A stretch of 64,000 nt of DNA from Cheilinus undulatus (GCF_018320785.1 NC_054882.1:27346719-27410718); one strand, 5' to 3'. Counted from the first letter of the stretch, positions 31,903 to 63,909 are shown. The notes: generated from the letters alone by a model not told the origin. Translations and numbers: made by a program.

Positions 31903-32510
31903 AGGCACACCTAGACTTGCTTCAAGGCACACTAGTGTGGGCCACATCATTTGAGAACCACTGCATTTGTGAAATGGGTCTCTCCAGAAGCTTTCTGGAA
32001 CATTAGGACGTTTTGTTAAAAGCGCTTTTAAAACCCGTTAACTGAAACGCATATAAGGATGCCGGTCGTATAAAAAATGCTAACAACTTACACAGGAAGT
32101 GCTAATGTTATTCTGTTCTTTTATTCTATCAAGAAAAAATATGAAGCTTTAGCAGAGAAATAAGGAACGGTCGTGGTTATTTACCGTAGGAAACAATGGG
32201 AGACTGTGTTTCGACTAGGTCTTCAGTTCATTGAAATGTCAGTGTGTCATGACCTCACATAACCTTTCTTCTCACCGCCTCCTTCTCTTCCTCTGCAGGT
32301 TAGCATAAACAGCGCAGTAGCTCACCATGACAACAGACGAATAACGCGACTGAACTGCCATTTCTCTAATTTCGTTGTCGACAAAACTAACAAAGCTGTT
32401 GCGAAGAGTCATCATTATCTAAAGGTAAGAACTATCTGTGGATAAATTTGGAAGACATTAAATATTGTCCAAAGCGTTTCGATTAACAATGAGAGGGGTG
32501 AGGGTGCGTG

Positions 32511-32522
32511 CGCGCATGCGCG
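32511..32522. promoter_or_regulatory. NRF1-type palindrome in intron 2, unit 3
   Basis: CGCGCATGCGCG retained unchanged in the third unit, within the stretch that otherwise shows one-base losses. Confidence 0.5.
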
Positions 32523-35500
32523 AGTTTAAGGTGATTCCCTGTTTTTAGGCCCTTGGCTCTATGCTTGATCCTGTGCCTTGATCCTTGACGTCACTAAAAT
32601 TAGTAGTACTACCCACACCAGGAGAGTTACACCTGTGTTAATAGTTGACAAGAGTCTTTAAAGTCAAGTCAGAGGCAGCAGTGAATATTTACACAGCAGC
32701 TGATAATTTACTAGAAACTTGTTTTGAAACTGACATTGGTAAAGATGATTGAAGAAAATATTTCCAAAATGAGATCGGTGAATGAGATAGATACATTTGA
32801 AGAAAATATTTCCAAAATGAGATCTGTTAATGAGATGGATAAAACGGTTCTAATCAAATCAGAATCTCTTCGTCCCTGGTGGACAAACATTTTGAGAAAA
32901 TCACATCAGCACAGTGGAGCAAGATGGCTGTTGGAATTTGGGATCCAGCCACAGAGGACACTCTGGCTGACATGTTGATGGAGATAATGCAGTCATGCAC
33001 TGCTGACGTCCTGAAAATTGTCATCCCAGTGTATCGGGAGCGTCTGGCCAAAACGTGTCCCAACCTGAGATAGCTGCAGGATCGGGTGACTTCAATGTAA
33101 CAGCACGCCTTGGAGACTCCTCTCAGAGAGCTTCGCCAGTGCTCTGCAGGTCCCACATGAAAAATCTGAGAGTGCAGAAAAGCTGACGGAGCTGGTGGAG
33201 AGTGAAGTTTCACAGAAGGCAAACTGTCTTCTATCTGTGGCTGCAAACAGCCCATATTTACCAAAAGATCCTGCCGTTTATGTCACCAGTTCCGTGTCCA
33301 GTCTGTCATCTCTGCGGTGCATGTTGACCTATGCAGCTGAGTGTCTGAAAGACTTTTTAAGTAAGCTAAACTTTAAGAGTCTTGGATTTTGTATGGGGCC
33401 ACAAGATGTAAAGATTGTCTCTAGCCAGGGATGTAAATCACAAGTAGGCTCTGTGTGTTCTCTGGCAAAAGAGGAAGAAATGCAATGGGAATCTACTCCA
33501 AGCTTAAAATCAAAGATTTCTGTTGAGTCAGCGGTCCAATCAGTAAGTGATGTCCTGAAGAAGTGGTCTGATCAGAAACCAGACATCACTGAAGAGGCAG
33601 AAAATGACACCTCTTTTGATGTTTACAATGCAGCAACTGAAATTGTAAACCAAATAACAGATGGTTTGCAGGATGCTGACATTAAAGAGGAAATTCCTGA
33701 GCCGAGGAGCCCGGCTAAACCTCGTGTGAATATGAGGCCAATACTTGGCATGGTGAGGGACTTCTTTTCCTCAAACACAACACCTCAAAAAGACACCAGC
33801 ACTAAGGAAGGGGTTCATAAAGTCAAATTCTACCAAGTTGTGGGGAACAAAATTGAGGAAACGATTGGAAATCTACAAAATCAGTTTAGAAAAAAAGACA
33901 CAGACTTCACGGTGAGTCTTAAACAGGTGTCAGAGTCCATCAGGCTCATGGAGGAACAAAGGGCTCTGGAAGAATCTTTACCAGGAGTTGTTCCAGAACC
34001 AAAGGCCATTAAAAAATTTCGCTTTCAGGTTTCGGATTCACGACCTATCCCAGAGATAGAGAAGACGCCTTCTCCCTTACATCGTGCAGACATCACAAAG
34101 GAAGTTGACATCTTGTTTGAAAAGATCAACTCACCACAAAAGGATGTCCGATGTGGAAATGAAAAACTGGAAAGCATCATGTCTAGCCGCGAGATCCAGA
34201 TGTTTGCAAAGGACCTGACAGATAAAATTTATGGTCATTTGAATGCTCACCAGACATCTTCTCATCCCCTTGTCCCACGGAGAAATTGTTACTCTGCCCC
34301 TGTCTTTTCCAAGAGAAGGGTGGACCAAACTACTCCTGAGGTCCAGTATATGATGGTAGAGGAGGCAGTGAGAGCATTCTTGCAGAAAGTCTTACTCTGG
34401 TTGGAGAAGGAGCCATCAGCTAATACAGAATTCAATCAGAAAGTTTCAGGTGCACTGACAGATATAGAAAACCTGATTCCAATAATGCTGAACCCATCTG
34501 AAGAGAAGTGTGATGGCCAGAAGACAGTAACATCTTCTTCCAGTCAGCTATCATCTACTGACATAGCCACACAAAGCTCTTCTTTGTGCTACGACGACTC
34601 AAATCTGCGTTATCATTTTGATAGTTATATTTTGACCTCGCGCTATGAATGGGTGTCTTCATGTCCAAATTCACCTGAGGTACTCTCTGTGTCTCCTCCG
34701 ACCTCCTGCCTGAGCCATTCATCACCACCCAACAATCTGGTGACAGGCTCAGAAAGGTTGTTGGTTAAAGACCACTTAGAGGAAACCAAAACCTCATCTG
34801 AGAAGTTAACCACTAAGGTGCTTTCGGCTCCAAGTAATGCCTCATCCCATGCAGACATCAGAATGACTAACAGACTCTTTTCCATTCTGATGGCAAAGCT
34901 CTATTCAGAAGCACCCAAGAAACTCAGAATGTCCGTTCAGATGGAGGACCTTGATACCTTCACCAGCCGTCTGGCAGAGAAAGTCACGGAGGAGATTGGC
35001 TTCTCTGCTTTGAGTAAAATCCAGGACAGGAGGAGATTTGTTAAGGCCGTGCTAAAAGAGCTCTACATGGAGTATGGCTCTGCAGGAAAGACTCTGAGGG
35101 CAGCTTTATCAGATGAGACAGATTTTAATGAAGCTGTCCTAGAGTATGTGAAGCTCCATCTGGACCCCATCCTGCATCCCCCAAAACAAAGTTTAGTTAC
35201 GAGGTTCTTTGTGGCACTGGGAAAAAAAATAACGGCCCCCTTTTCCTCGTGCATGAACACAGAGGACTAAATTGACCCCCAACCTTGATCTTCTCTGTGT
35301 TGTTTCTCACAGTTGGCATTTGACAGTTAATTGCTTCTATTTAGGCGTGTCGCTAAACGACACTTTTAAATTGAAGGCAGTTAGTCAAAATGCCAGCAAT
35401 GGGGAGCATACAGTCAGGTTGGGGTTCCGTCATCCGTTAGGGTTTACGCCGGGTGCTCCGGTTCGCCCACCGATTAAATATTGGTAAAAAAAAATCAAAA

Positions 35501-37357
35501 ATAAAAATAAACAAACAAAATTGCACTTTGCATATATTTCTCTTTGCTCTAGGGTATGAGTGAAAATGTGTCAACTTGATTTGTCAACAAAGTATGGTTG
35601 ATTTTTGGGGTTGAACACATTCATTTTCAATCACAACAGACATTATTCAATAAAGAAACTGGGTCACAATTAGAAGATGTACACGGAGACAAAACATACT
35701 GGTGAAATAAAATGTAAAAAATAATTTGTGCCTCAAAGTTCTGCTAAATGATCCTAACAGACTCACCAAAGCTTTATTCACCAAGGTTTTATAACACTGC
35801 CCAATAAGTTATTTTCTGTCCTTGCATATTATCCTATGGCACACTCTACCATGCTGTCATACATATAGACAAAATAAAGACATCTGTGCACAGAGCTACC
35901 ATACAGCATCAAGTAAATTACTCACAAACCCTTGTGCCCTCACTGTTGAGATCCACAGATTGCTGAACAAGCATGGAAATGTCTACACTTAGTGGTAAAG
36001 GAGAACATCTAATGCATAACCAACTTCTACTTGTGATACTATATGCTGCTATTGTCTTGCTGTATTTTCCACTTGGCAAGTTTTCTTCATATCAAAGGAA
36101 ACAGATGAGCTAAGGCAAACTATACTGCCCTACACAGTGTGATTGGGCTTCATCAGGTCTTCTAGTTATAAATCAATTAGCAGATTGGCTTCATGGCATT
36201 GTAAAACCTGAAAACAGGTACTTTGTGGTGGAAGCCACCTGTGTTTTATGTTTATTTGATTAATGAATGAACAGTCTTTGCTTTGATTTGTTGCTTCACA
36301 GCATTTGAGTTAAACCCATTAAAAATTTTGATTTTTTTGGGCCAAACACTGACAGTCCTGGTTGAAAGAGGTCTTTCAAAAACAAAATTAATTTTGTTCT
36401 GAATAGAAACATTAAATATGCCACTGCACGTGCTGTGGTAAAGGGACTCTCAACGTAAAAAGAATGTCTAAATCTTACACATATGCACCAGTATGGCAGT
36501 GTGAAGGAGTATGAATAAAGTGTTTGACCTCTAACCGGAGTCCAGAGAAAGTTATGAAGTGGCGAAATATAAATAAAAAAGAATGAAAATACAAAACTAT
36601 TATAACCTTGAAGAGGAAACACTGCCATGAGACCACAGCTCCTATGACCATAAGAGGGCAGCAGAGACCACAGTCTTCTCTTGCAGAAAACAGTTTAGAA
36701 GTAATAAAACACCAAATAAACACAATGAGGCATATCATAGTAAAGGAGAGTTTGGTTTCAGTTTATCCACAAAATCAATCAAAATGCAAATACAGTCAAT
36801 CATGGCTCATCACATTTGTAAAATGGGACTCTGCAGAAGCTTTCTGGAGCCTGTGAGTAGGGGCCCATATGTCAAATACCATACACAATACATATAATTT
36901 TCAATAACATTCATGGCACTAACTAAGAATGTCTGTTCAGATGGAGGACCTTGACACCATCACTAGTCGTCTTTCAGAAAAAGTCACGGAGGAGATTGAC
37001 TTCTTTACTCTGAGTAAATTTTAGGACAAGAGGAGATTTGTTAGGGCCGTGCTAAAAGAGCTCTACATGGAGTATGGCTCTCCAAGAGAGACTCTGAGGG
37101 CAGCTTTATCAGATGAGACAGATTTTGATGAAGCTGTCCTAGAACATGTGAAACTCTATCTGGTACCTTCCAAAATCCACCAAATCCAAGTTTAGTTAAG
37201 AGGTTCTTTGCGGCACTGGGAAGAAAGATAATGGCCCCCTTTTCCTCGTGCATGAACACAGAGGATTAAATTGACCCCCAACCTTGATCTTCACTGTGTT
37301 GTTTCCAACAGTTGGCATTTTGACGGTTTATGGCTTCTATTTAGGTGTGGTGTCAGA

Positions 37358-39876
37358 TTTTTTTTTTTTATATTTTTTTAAATAGGATTTTATATCTTAA
37401 TGATACAAACAAAGCAGAGCTGAAATAAAACAACACAAAAAAGACAAATGTTACCGGCCAGACCTAGGGGAAATCTGGCACGGCAGCAACACTACCCAGG
37501 TACAGTACACTGTGTAGTGAAATTATAGTCTGTGGAATGATAGAGGACGAGAGTTAACGTCTTTCCCATGGCAGCTTGTTTATTGACTGAGCTTTAAGTG
37601 AATTTAATATCAGCATGACACTTATTAATTCACTGAAAATCAAAAGAGCAATAACTAAACAATGACATGCTCGTGTAAAGTGAAACAGATGCAAAACTTC
37701 AAAATATATCTCAATATATTGCATGTATCTAAAATGTTCACTAACATAAAATATGTCAAGCACATTCAGTTTATGCCTGGATCTCTGCTATTCCTACTAC
37801 TGCTCATACAGTCACATAAATTACACACAGCGTCTTCTGAGCTATTGAACTCAACTTTAAACTACGCCGCATGCGCACAGTCAGTTGCATAGTTTCACAA
37901 AATGGCGCTGTTACTGAGCGGTAAACAATGACTGAAACACTGAATGATAAATACCTGCATTGAACATTACTTACTCTCTGCTACTGGCTACTAGTCTTAG
38001 CAACTGAGAAAATAAACATTCCCTTATGTTTAAAGAACATTTGCTTTACATTCACTCGAGTTACTTGCACTTACCGAACGTCTATTCTCACTGAAACTCA
38101 AAGGAAACTTAGCATGCTGCTACACGTCTTGACAAAAAGCTACAAACGTATGTTTACAAACCCGTACAAACTATAGTTCCTGTTTAAACATCACAAAAGA
38201 CTTTCACGGTAAGTTTATGTCATAGATAACCAGTTAAAACATGAAAGATAACTTTTATACTACCTGTGGAATGATAGAGGACGAGAGTTAACGTCTTTCC
38301 CATGGCAGCTTGTTTATTGACTGAGCTGCGCATGTGCAGATCCTGTTAACCAAGTCTCTCTGAGCTGTCCACAGTGGTACACTAGCGACATCTCCTGGAC
38401 TAAAAGTGTAATAACATGCACAAATCCCAAAATAAGCTGTAGTCCTTCAGAATTTATAACAAAAAAACAGGGGGTGTCTAGTTTTCAGTCCATAAATCAA
38501 AACTGCGGTGTTCCAACCTGCTACACAAACACAACAGAACAAACCCACCCCAAAATGGTGACAAGCGCTGCAAAGGACAATCACATACAGACTTTTAAAC
38601 ATAAATTGCATCAAAATAAAATATTTTGTCATGTTTACACAAAAGGTGTGAGATTGAACAAGCAGGATAGCTGAATACAATAATGCTGTGTGACAGTACA
38701 ACTAAAGCAACACAGACAGAGTCAGCCGGCAACAAAAATAGATCATTTGAAACTAAAAACCGCCTTTAGTGTTTTTGAAGTAATGAGTCCAAGGGGTTCC
38801 ATAATGTCCAGAATTTATCAGATTTGTGGCTGAAGTCATGAATCAGTTTCTCCAAAGGGAAAAGGGCTGCAATTTGTGAAATCCAGCAGACCAACGCAGC
38901 AAGATACACTTTTTCACCAGAAACAAGAGAATTGTTAACAGTGATTTAACATCTGTATTAAAAAGATTGTTAGGCATATGATTCAACAACTAAATGAAGA
39001 AGACAATGGGAACTGTTTGCCAGTGATCTCCTGAATCACAGAATGGACTTCTTTCCAAAATGTTTGATCAAAGTTACATGACCAAAACATATGAATAGAT
39101 GTATCTTTTTGAATCTTGCATTTAAACGAAGATTTGAAGTGTTGGGGAACATTCTCTGAAGGCGAACTGGTGTAAAATATGTTCTATGAAAGAATTTAAA
39201 ATTGTGTTCATGTATAGAGATTGAAGTATATTTTGGAAAAATTTCACTGCAGATCCTTTCGCAATCGATAGCACTGAATGTCACCCCCAGATCACGCTCC
39301 CACAGCAGCCTCAGAGATTCAAAAACTGATGAATCAGAGTGCAGCAACAGCATGTAAAACTTGGAGATAATACCTTTAAGTGTTTTGCAGGAGACTACAA
39401 CACTCTCAAGTTCTGACAGTATCAGTTGGACTGAATCTTTCTCCAAAAAAGACACAGTGAAATAACGAATTTGAAAATACCTGATAAAGTCTTTATGAAG
39501 AATATCAAAGTCATTTTTAATTTGCTCGAATGTCTTAAAGGAGCAAGAGATCAACAGGCCAGTAAAATCTGAGAGACCTTTAGAGGACCATTCTAATAGA
39601 CTAATAGCTCTGATTTGACGAGGAAAATCTGGATTTAATGATAGAGGTGACCAAACAGATAGAATAGAAGGAATTTTTAAGTATCCTCTAATATCTCTCC
39701 TGACCAGCAGTGTATTGAAGACAACAGAGTTATTATAGAGTGCTTTCAGCTGATCTATATTATTGATAAACAAAAGTGATTTTAACTGTCTGGGTTGACA
39801 AGCTAAAGATTCAAGCCTTACCCATAGAGAATCCTGTCTATCTAAACACCAGTTTGTCATTATTTTAAGTTGAGAG
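37358..39876 (-). mobile_element. L1/Tx1-type LINE fragment, unit 3, interrupted by LTR-like insert
   Basis: Same LINE fragment as in units 1 and 2, with the ORF2 remnant at 39890-39036 (284 codons). The 3' end near the poly(T) at 37358-37369 is separated from the rest by the 37449-38525 insertion. It carries several substitutions relative to units 1 and 2, as expected for the more diverged unit. Confidence 0.75.
37449..38525. mobile_element. putative solo LTR, 1077 bp, unit 3 only
   Basis: Present only in unit 3; units 1 and 2 show the empty site (AAGACAAACACAAC). The insert begins TGTTACCGG and ends CCTGCTACA, that is TG...CA, and is flanked by CAAA at 37445-37448 and 38526-38529, a 4-base target duplication. 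No coding region longer than about 85 codons. A 64-base direct repeat occurs at 37530-37593 and 38264-38327. Size, termini and target duplication fit a solitary LTR. A non-autonomous element of another kind is possible because no internal region or primer-binding site remains. Confidence 0.65.
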
Positions 39877-40257
39877 CATAAACGGCACATTTAAATTGAA
39901 TGCAGTTAGTCAAAATGTCACCAATGGCGAGCATACAGTCAGGTTGGGTTCCTGCTTTGGGGTTCCATCATCCTTCTGGGTTTGCGCCGGGTGCTCCTGT
40001 TTCCCCCACCAATTAAATCTTGAATAGACTTAGAAACTCTATATCCAAACAAGCTTGTATTTTGCATGTATCTCTTTCTTCTGTAAGAATTTAAGGGTTG
40101 CATGGTTGTTTTGGGTTTGAGTACATCTAAAAGTGTTTATCTTCATAGTGTTTCAGCAAAGATTTTTCAAAATTAGTCGTGGAGCAGTTTACAACACTAC
40201 CTAAACCTGCTGCAAATTCCAAACACAGAACAGGTGGCTCTCTCACAAGGGCTTATC

Positions 40258-40263
40258 TTTATT
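40258..40263 (-). terminator. actin polyadenylation signal, unit 3
   Basis: AATAAA on the minus strand, 72 bases past the actin stop codon position, conserved with units 1 and 2. Confidence 0.65.
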
Positions 40264-40334
40264 ACAGAACATACACATATATACAGGAGACAACAGCGTA
40301 CAAATGCACGGACAAAAGGAGGTTGAATGTGTGT

Positions 40335-44513
<4,179 letters not shown>

Positions 44514-44760
44514 CAAGGTGCACTGGTAGACGGATGCTTCCACTGGGACAAAGGCTGAGGGTGAGGGTGAACCTCTTAAATAAGGCCCATGCTGCGTCCG
44601 GGGACCAGGGGCGGGGCTGGGGTCGTAGGGTGGGGGTGGGGGGGTGGGTTTCACACAAGTCCAAATAAGATCTGTGAGCTAAAAAGTCAGCAATCTAGAG
44701 GGAAGAGTGTCAGGGAAGTCACTTAAGAGATGATGGAAGCATTGAAATATCTCGTTTGAT
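44514..44760 (-). promoter_or_regulatory. actc1: alpha-actin noncoding exon 1 and muscle-type promoter
   Basis: Reading the minus strand: a CCCCACCCCC-rich block (about 44628-44642), then TTATTTAA as TATA-like box (44576-44583), then a short exon ending ACCTTG|GTGAGTAC with the donor at 44513. A likely transcription start is near 44548, about 30 bases after the TATA. A CArG-like element CCAAATAAGA (44661-44670, one mismatch to CC(A/T)6GG) sits about 115 bases upstream, where serum response factor sites are found in striated-muscle actin promoters. Exon 1 is expected to splice to the acceptor at 43340. Not present in units 1 or 2. Confidence 0.7.
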
Positions 44761-45825
44761 TGATTAATCTCTAATCTCATTAACTTCTCTTTTGATATAA
44801 ATTTCCCAACGCTAGAGAACAAACATGTTTACAAAAATATTTCTATAAGGAATACAAGGAACACTGCATTTCTAACATGAAAGTTTACCTCATTACCTTA
44901 TTAAAGACAACGCTTTCATACATCTGTTTTAGTATAATGTCTTTATATCTTTAAAATAACATATCAAAGTGAAAAAATAGTATGAGCATCATTCATTTTG
45001 TCGTTTATGCTGTATTTTCTGTTGCTTTTATGCAGCGGATGCCCAAACAGTGCATGCAGAAACACCCATGTCATAGCTTCTAATGGGTTTATTACACTCA
45101 TAATCACCCACAGGGCCCCACTATCATAACCCAGTCCCTGCCAGTGTCACTAGTGTCTTGTTAAGGAAATGAAAACATTGCATATGTGTGGAACAGCTGA
45201 TGGTAATGCCAGCCGGGCTGTGCGTCTCATCTGGCTGCGTGAGTGGCCTGTCTGTTTCAGTGCCATGAGCTGACTGGCCCAGCTGTCTCCTTGTAGGGTT
45301 ATGGTGAGCAGCAGAGTCATGACAGCTCAGCCACTGGGTTCCATGAGTTTGCATGAATGAGCTCCTTATTTGTGCCACCCACTTTTCCTTATATTTACCT
45401 CCATGTATGTTGTACCTTATGAGGTCATTCCTGCATCCAGCTTGCAGGAGAACCATTCCTGAAGGAAAAAAAAACAATTTTGGCTGGATTAGAAGGATTA
45501 TTGTTCATGCATTTTAGTCTTTGAAGTAATAAGAAATGTGCTGATATAAACCATCAATCTAGTTCTCATATTAGCCTGAATAAGAACCTCTGTTAGCAAC
45601 GTAACTAAACATGAATTTTATCTATTTTATGCTGTAGTGCAATATATCCTTTTTCAAAATATAATAGTAATGTTAACAATGTGGATGGAGCTTTGAGGAA
45701 AGTAATGTCAGACTTTATAGTGTGCACAAATGTCAGGATGCCAGAAAATAAAAATAGAAGAAATGGAGACAACTGTTCTGAAAATATAGTGAATAATTAA
45801 ATAATTGTGAAAAGAGACTAAAAAA
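44761..45825. other. spacer, no gene recognised
   Basis: AT-rich single-copy sequence upstream of the actin promoter. The 117-codon minus frame at 45124-45477 has no recognisable similarity and ordinary composition. The last 180 bases resemble the left flank of the minisatellite elements of the tandem units (AACAATG.GGATGGAG then AGGAAAGTAATGTCA). Confidence 0.5.
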
Positions 45826-46482
45826 TGGATGAAAAGTGGCAAGAATGGATTAAAATATTAAAAAGGCATAAATGGGCTAAAAGTGGCAAGAAACAGCAGA
45901 AAGTGTCAAAAATGGGTGAACAGAGTCAAAATGGGTTAAAAGTTGCAAAAATTGTCAAAATTTGCTCAGTGTGTCAAAAAACGGGTGAAAAGTTGCAAAA
46001 GACTGACATATAATGGCAAGAAATGGGCAGAGAGTGACAAAAGTGGCCAAAAAGCAAAAAAACTGGCAAAATGGCCAAAAAACTAGCAAAATGTAGCTAA
46101 ACAGGCAAACAAAAAGCAAAAAGATGTTGCAGAAAAGGGCAAAAAAGGGGCTAAAAGTTGTTTAAAAAAGTGACAAAAATTAGTGATAAAGGGCATAAAA
46201 CAGATTGAAATGGCAAATGGCAAAGGTGGCAAAAAAATGGGCACAAACAGCTAAAAATGGCAGTTCAAGTATGCAAAAAGATGTTGCAGAATTCTGTAAA
46301 AAAATGGCAAAAAATCAGGAAAACATTTTGAAATCGTAGGCAAAAAGTGTTTTAAAAATTGGCAGAAATTGTTGAAAAAAAGGCAGAAATATGTAAAAAA
46401 AAAAAAAAAGGTAAAAACAAAATGGGCAGAAAGTGGCAAGAAAGTGGCAAAAAGCAATAATAATTGATGAAAAAAAAACGTG
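45826..46482. repeat. degenerate GTGGCAAAA minisatellite, single-copy locus
   Basis: About 650 bases of the same kind of words (AAAGTGGCAAGAAA, AAATGGGTTAAAAG, GGCAAAAA) as the arrays in the tandem units, more diverged and in the same orientation. Its left flank is also related, so this is another member of the dispersed family rather than part of the triplication. Confidence 0.8.
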
Positions 46483-48640
46483 AAAATTGTTTAAAAGTAT
46501 CACACATAAATCATACCAACATCAGAACCTAAAAAAATGCTTGACACTCTTTTCAGTTCCAGAATGAGGTAACTGTTAGCCAGGATGCTAGCACCAATGC
46601 TTCTGATCAAACACACATGCATTGATGTTATCAATAAATCAAAACTCTCAGAGTTTTTTAGGGGCCCAGCCAATTCTGTGGGCCTGTCTGATAATATGCT
46701 AGCCTATATCATGGCTGCAGGTATGTGAGAGCATTCTTCTGCTGCTGGCTCTCCAACCAGATACTAAAGCCTCCTATTTATAGTCATCTTTTCTCTCCAT
46801 ATCAACCGATTGGAGCTGGATGCAGCTGAAGTGTCTCACACTTATTGGAATGCCAAAGAGGACTTTTATAGATTGGATTAATATTGTTTTGGGGTGTGAA
46901 TAAAGGAGATATGACTCATGATCAGGATTTTCTGCCAAGCAACAGTGAGAAACAGAACTAACCCCCAAATTCTGAAGCTTTACACATGATGTACACTATT
47001 ATAGGGGCACTGGTCCTCTGACGGTGTGGGGTTTTAGGCTATCTGTCACAGAGAATGGTATGTTTTCAGAACAGTAGAGTGTTTCTGCCCATGAGGTAAA
47101 AATATCATTTACATGGAGATTTAAACAATATCCAAACTTGCCAAATGTTGAGGTTTGATTAAAGAAAATTAAGGTGTTGAAACATGATGGCTCGTAACCC
47201 CCCCACCCACCCCATGGTTTAACCTACAGCCTTTTAAGCAATCATCATGACAACATAACAAAGCACATATAAAAGTCAGTTACACATCACATAAACTAAA
47301 GTGTGTAACAACAATAAAAACAAATCTGTGGCTTTACTACTCTGTACTTCGATAATTCAAACAAAGACATCAAAGGAAACATGAGTACCTACATGTTTAC
47401 ATATATGGGTTGTACTTCTTAAACACAGTTTCGAACCCTTCATAAATAAATGAAAATAAAAAGTAAAGCTTACTGTTCAATCAGTAATATCCCACATATT
47501 GAATATTTGCATGCAACAAAAGGGCATTAAACTGGTATTTAACCCTCTGGGAGTGTTCAAATATTTGTTACACCTAGGACCTTTAGCGCATAATATGCTT
47601 TCCTTATATTGTCGCTATAAAAAAAAAAAAAATTATATTTTATTCTGCTGTCATGGAGCTCATTATATTCAGCTACATCCGACCTCAATATTGATTTAAA
47701 ATATTTTTGAATTTTTAAAGATTTGACCCTTTAAATGCCAGATATTTGTCATGATGGCACCATGTTTTCAGATAGAAAAAAGGGAAAATATGAAGTATTT
47801 TTAATATACTACATGCAAAGTAATTTTTTTTTTGTTTTGGATTATTACAGCCTGGGATATGTCAATGATTATTGACAACACTGATTTTCATGCATTATTA
47901 TTTTTTATGCAGTGACAAATACTCCCACTCAGGACCTTTAACACATAATATACATCACTGAAACCCATTATAACTGTAATTTTTGATCTCTGTGCCATGA
48001 AAGCATAATACATACATTTTATTATATCTTGGTGTCAGTCTGGCCTTTGACCTTGAATCATTTTATAGTACTCTTCACCCAATGGCATCATATGTGTATG
48101 ACCTTATGACATTATGAGCTAAGGCCTTCAGGTGCCACTGTTTTTCATTCATTCTGTTTTATGTTGTTTTACTGCAGAAGTTCAAAATTCAAAGTTCAAT
48201 TTCAAATTCAATGTCAAAGTTATAAATGTACACACACTCACCTACACACACACACACAGGTCTATACACACAAGCATATCACTTCAATTAAAGCAAAATA
48301 TGGGGCATCTTCAATCGCATCAAAGATGCAGAAGAAACAGAAACAATAGCAAACTGGAGCTTTTTGGTGAGTTGTTTACACAGCTGCGCCTACTGCCGAA
48401 GTTTATCAAAAGGCAAGATGTTCCCAAGATGAAGTGCAGCTTTGGGTGTTGTGAATGAAAAAATGTACGAAAAGAAGTTCACATGAGCTTCTTTCAACAA
48501 TACAATAATTACAATGTTCAAAACTAGTATATACATGAATTTCCCTTTCTTAGTATATTTATTTTTGTTTAAGTTTTGATTTTAAGTCAATCTAAGCTCT
48601 TGACACGCCGACATTAGAAAAGGAAAGTTGCTGCCCTCTA
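46483..48640. other. intergenic region upstream of eif2ak4, no gene recognised
   Basis: Contains a diverged direct repeat: AGGACCTTTAGCGCATAATA at about 47577-47596 and AGGACCTTTAACACATAATA at about 47931-47950, with related surroundings, probably parts of a dispersed repeat. There is a poly(A) run at 47620-47632 and a CA-rich stretch at 48231-48262. Frames of 60-110 codons here have no recognisable features. Confidence 0.5.
48231..48262. repeat. CA-rich microsatellite
   Basis: Interrupted (CA)n tract about 670 bases upstream of the eif2ak4 start codon. Confidence 0.75.
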
Positions 48641-48929
48641 GATGCTATGTTCGAAAAAGCAACGTGATGACGTTTCATCTGCGACACGCATGCAACAGCC
48701 ATGCGCCAGCTGCAGCGTTGTTATGGTCATCGCTGTTATAAGTTAGATATCATCGTCTAGAATTGACGGTAAGCTATTAAATTGTTTAAAAAAGTTGCGT
48801 ATTTGCAGAGTGACGGAGAAGCAGGGGCTGCAGCGGAGCAGCGTGACGAGTGGACCCGCTTCCTGTTTCTGTCAGACGGCTGTGAGTGTGACAGAACCCG
48901 GAGCTCTGCCATGTAGCTGAGCCTGAAGA
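48641..48929 (+). promoter_or_regulatory. eif2ak4 5' region with start-stop mini-ORF
   Basis: More GC-rich than its surroundings and directly upstream of the eif2ak4 ATG, so it probably holds promoter and 5' untranslated sequence. A CRE/ATF-like word TGATGACGTTTCATC lies at 48665-48679. At 48911-48916 is ATG immediately followed by TAG, with G at -3, 13 bases before the main ATG. An in-frame TGA at 48924-48926 excludes an upstream extension of the protein. The transcription start is not known. Confidence 0.5.

Positions 48930-63909
<14,980 letters not shown>

Larger units (their letters stand above)
30889..35270 (+). pseudogene. unknown-gene copy 3, three one-base deletions
   Basis: Copy of the three-exon gene: exons 30889-30945, 32299-32424 and 32715 onward. 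In the large exon one base is lost at 32873-32876 (CGTCCCTGG for CGTCCCCTGG), one at 33050-33053 (CCAAAACG for CCAAATACG) and one at 33118-33121 (GACTCCTCTC for GACTCCCTCTC). The first stops the frame at 32978; the three together restore it, and it is then open from 33195 to 35270 with a protein identical by eye to unit 2. Two more one-base losses sit in the preceding intron (about 32537 and 32564). Substitutions are almost absent here, so assembly indels are a serious alternative to decay. Polyadenylation signal candidate at 35649-35654. Confidence 0.7.
35941..40137 (+). pseudogene. decayed older paralogue of the unknown gene, unit 3
   Basis: Third copy of the relic: exon-1-region similarity from 35941 to about 36310, C-terminal relic at 36916-37269 with its internal stop, and 3' flank from 39877. 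Split by the LINE, which is itself split by the LTR-like insertion, giving three nested layers. Confidence 0.78.

Noticed and set aside
44514-44664. 66-codon minus frame across the actin promoter
   Set aside because: Proline/arginine-rich translation of the GC-rich promoter and exon 1; no start context or homology.
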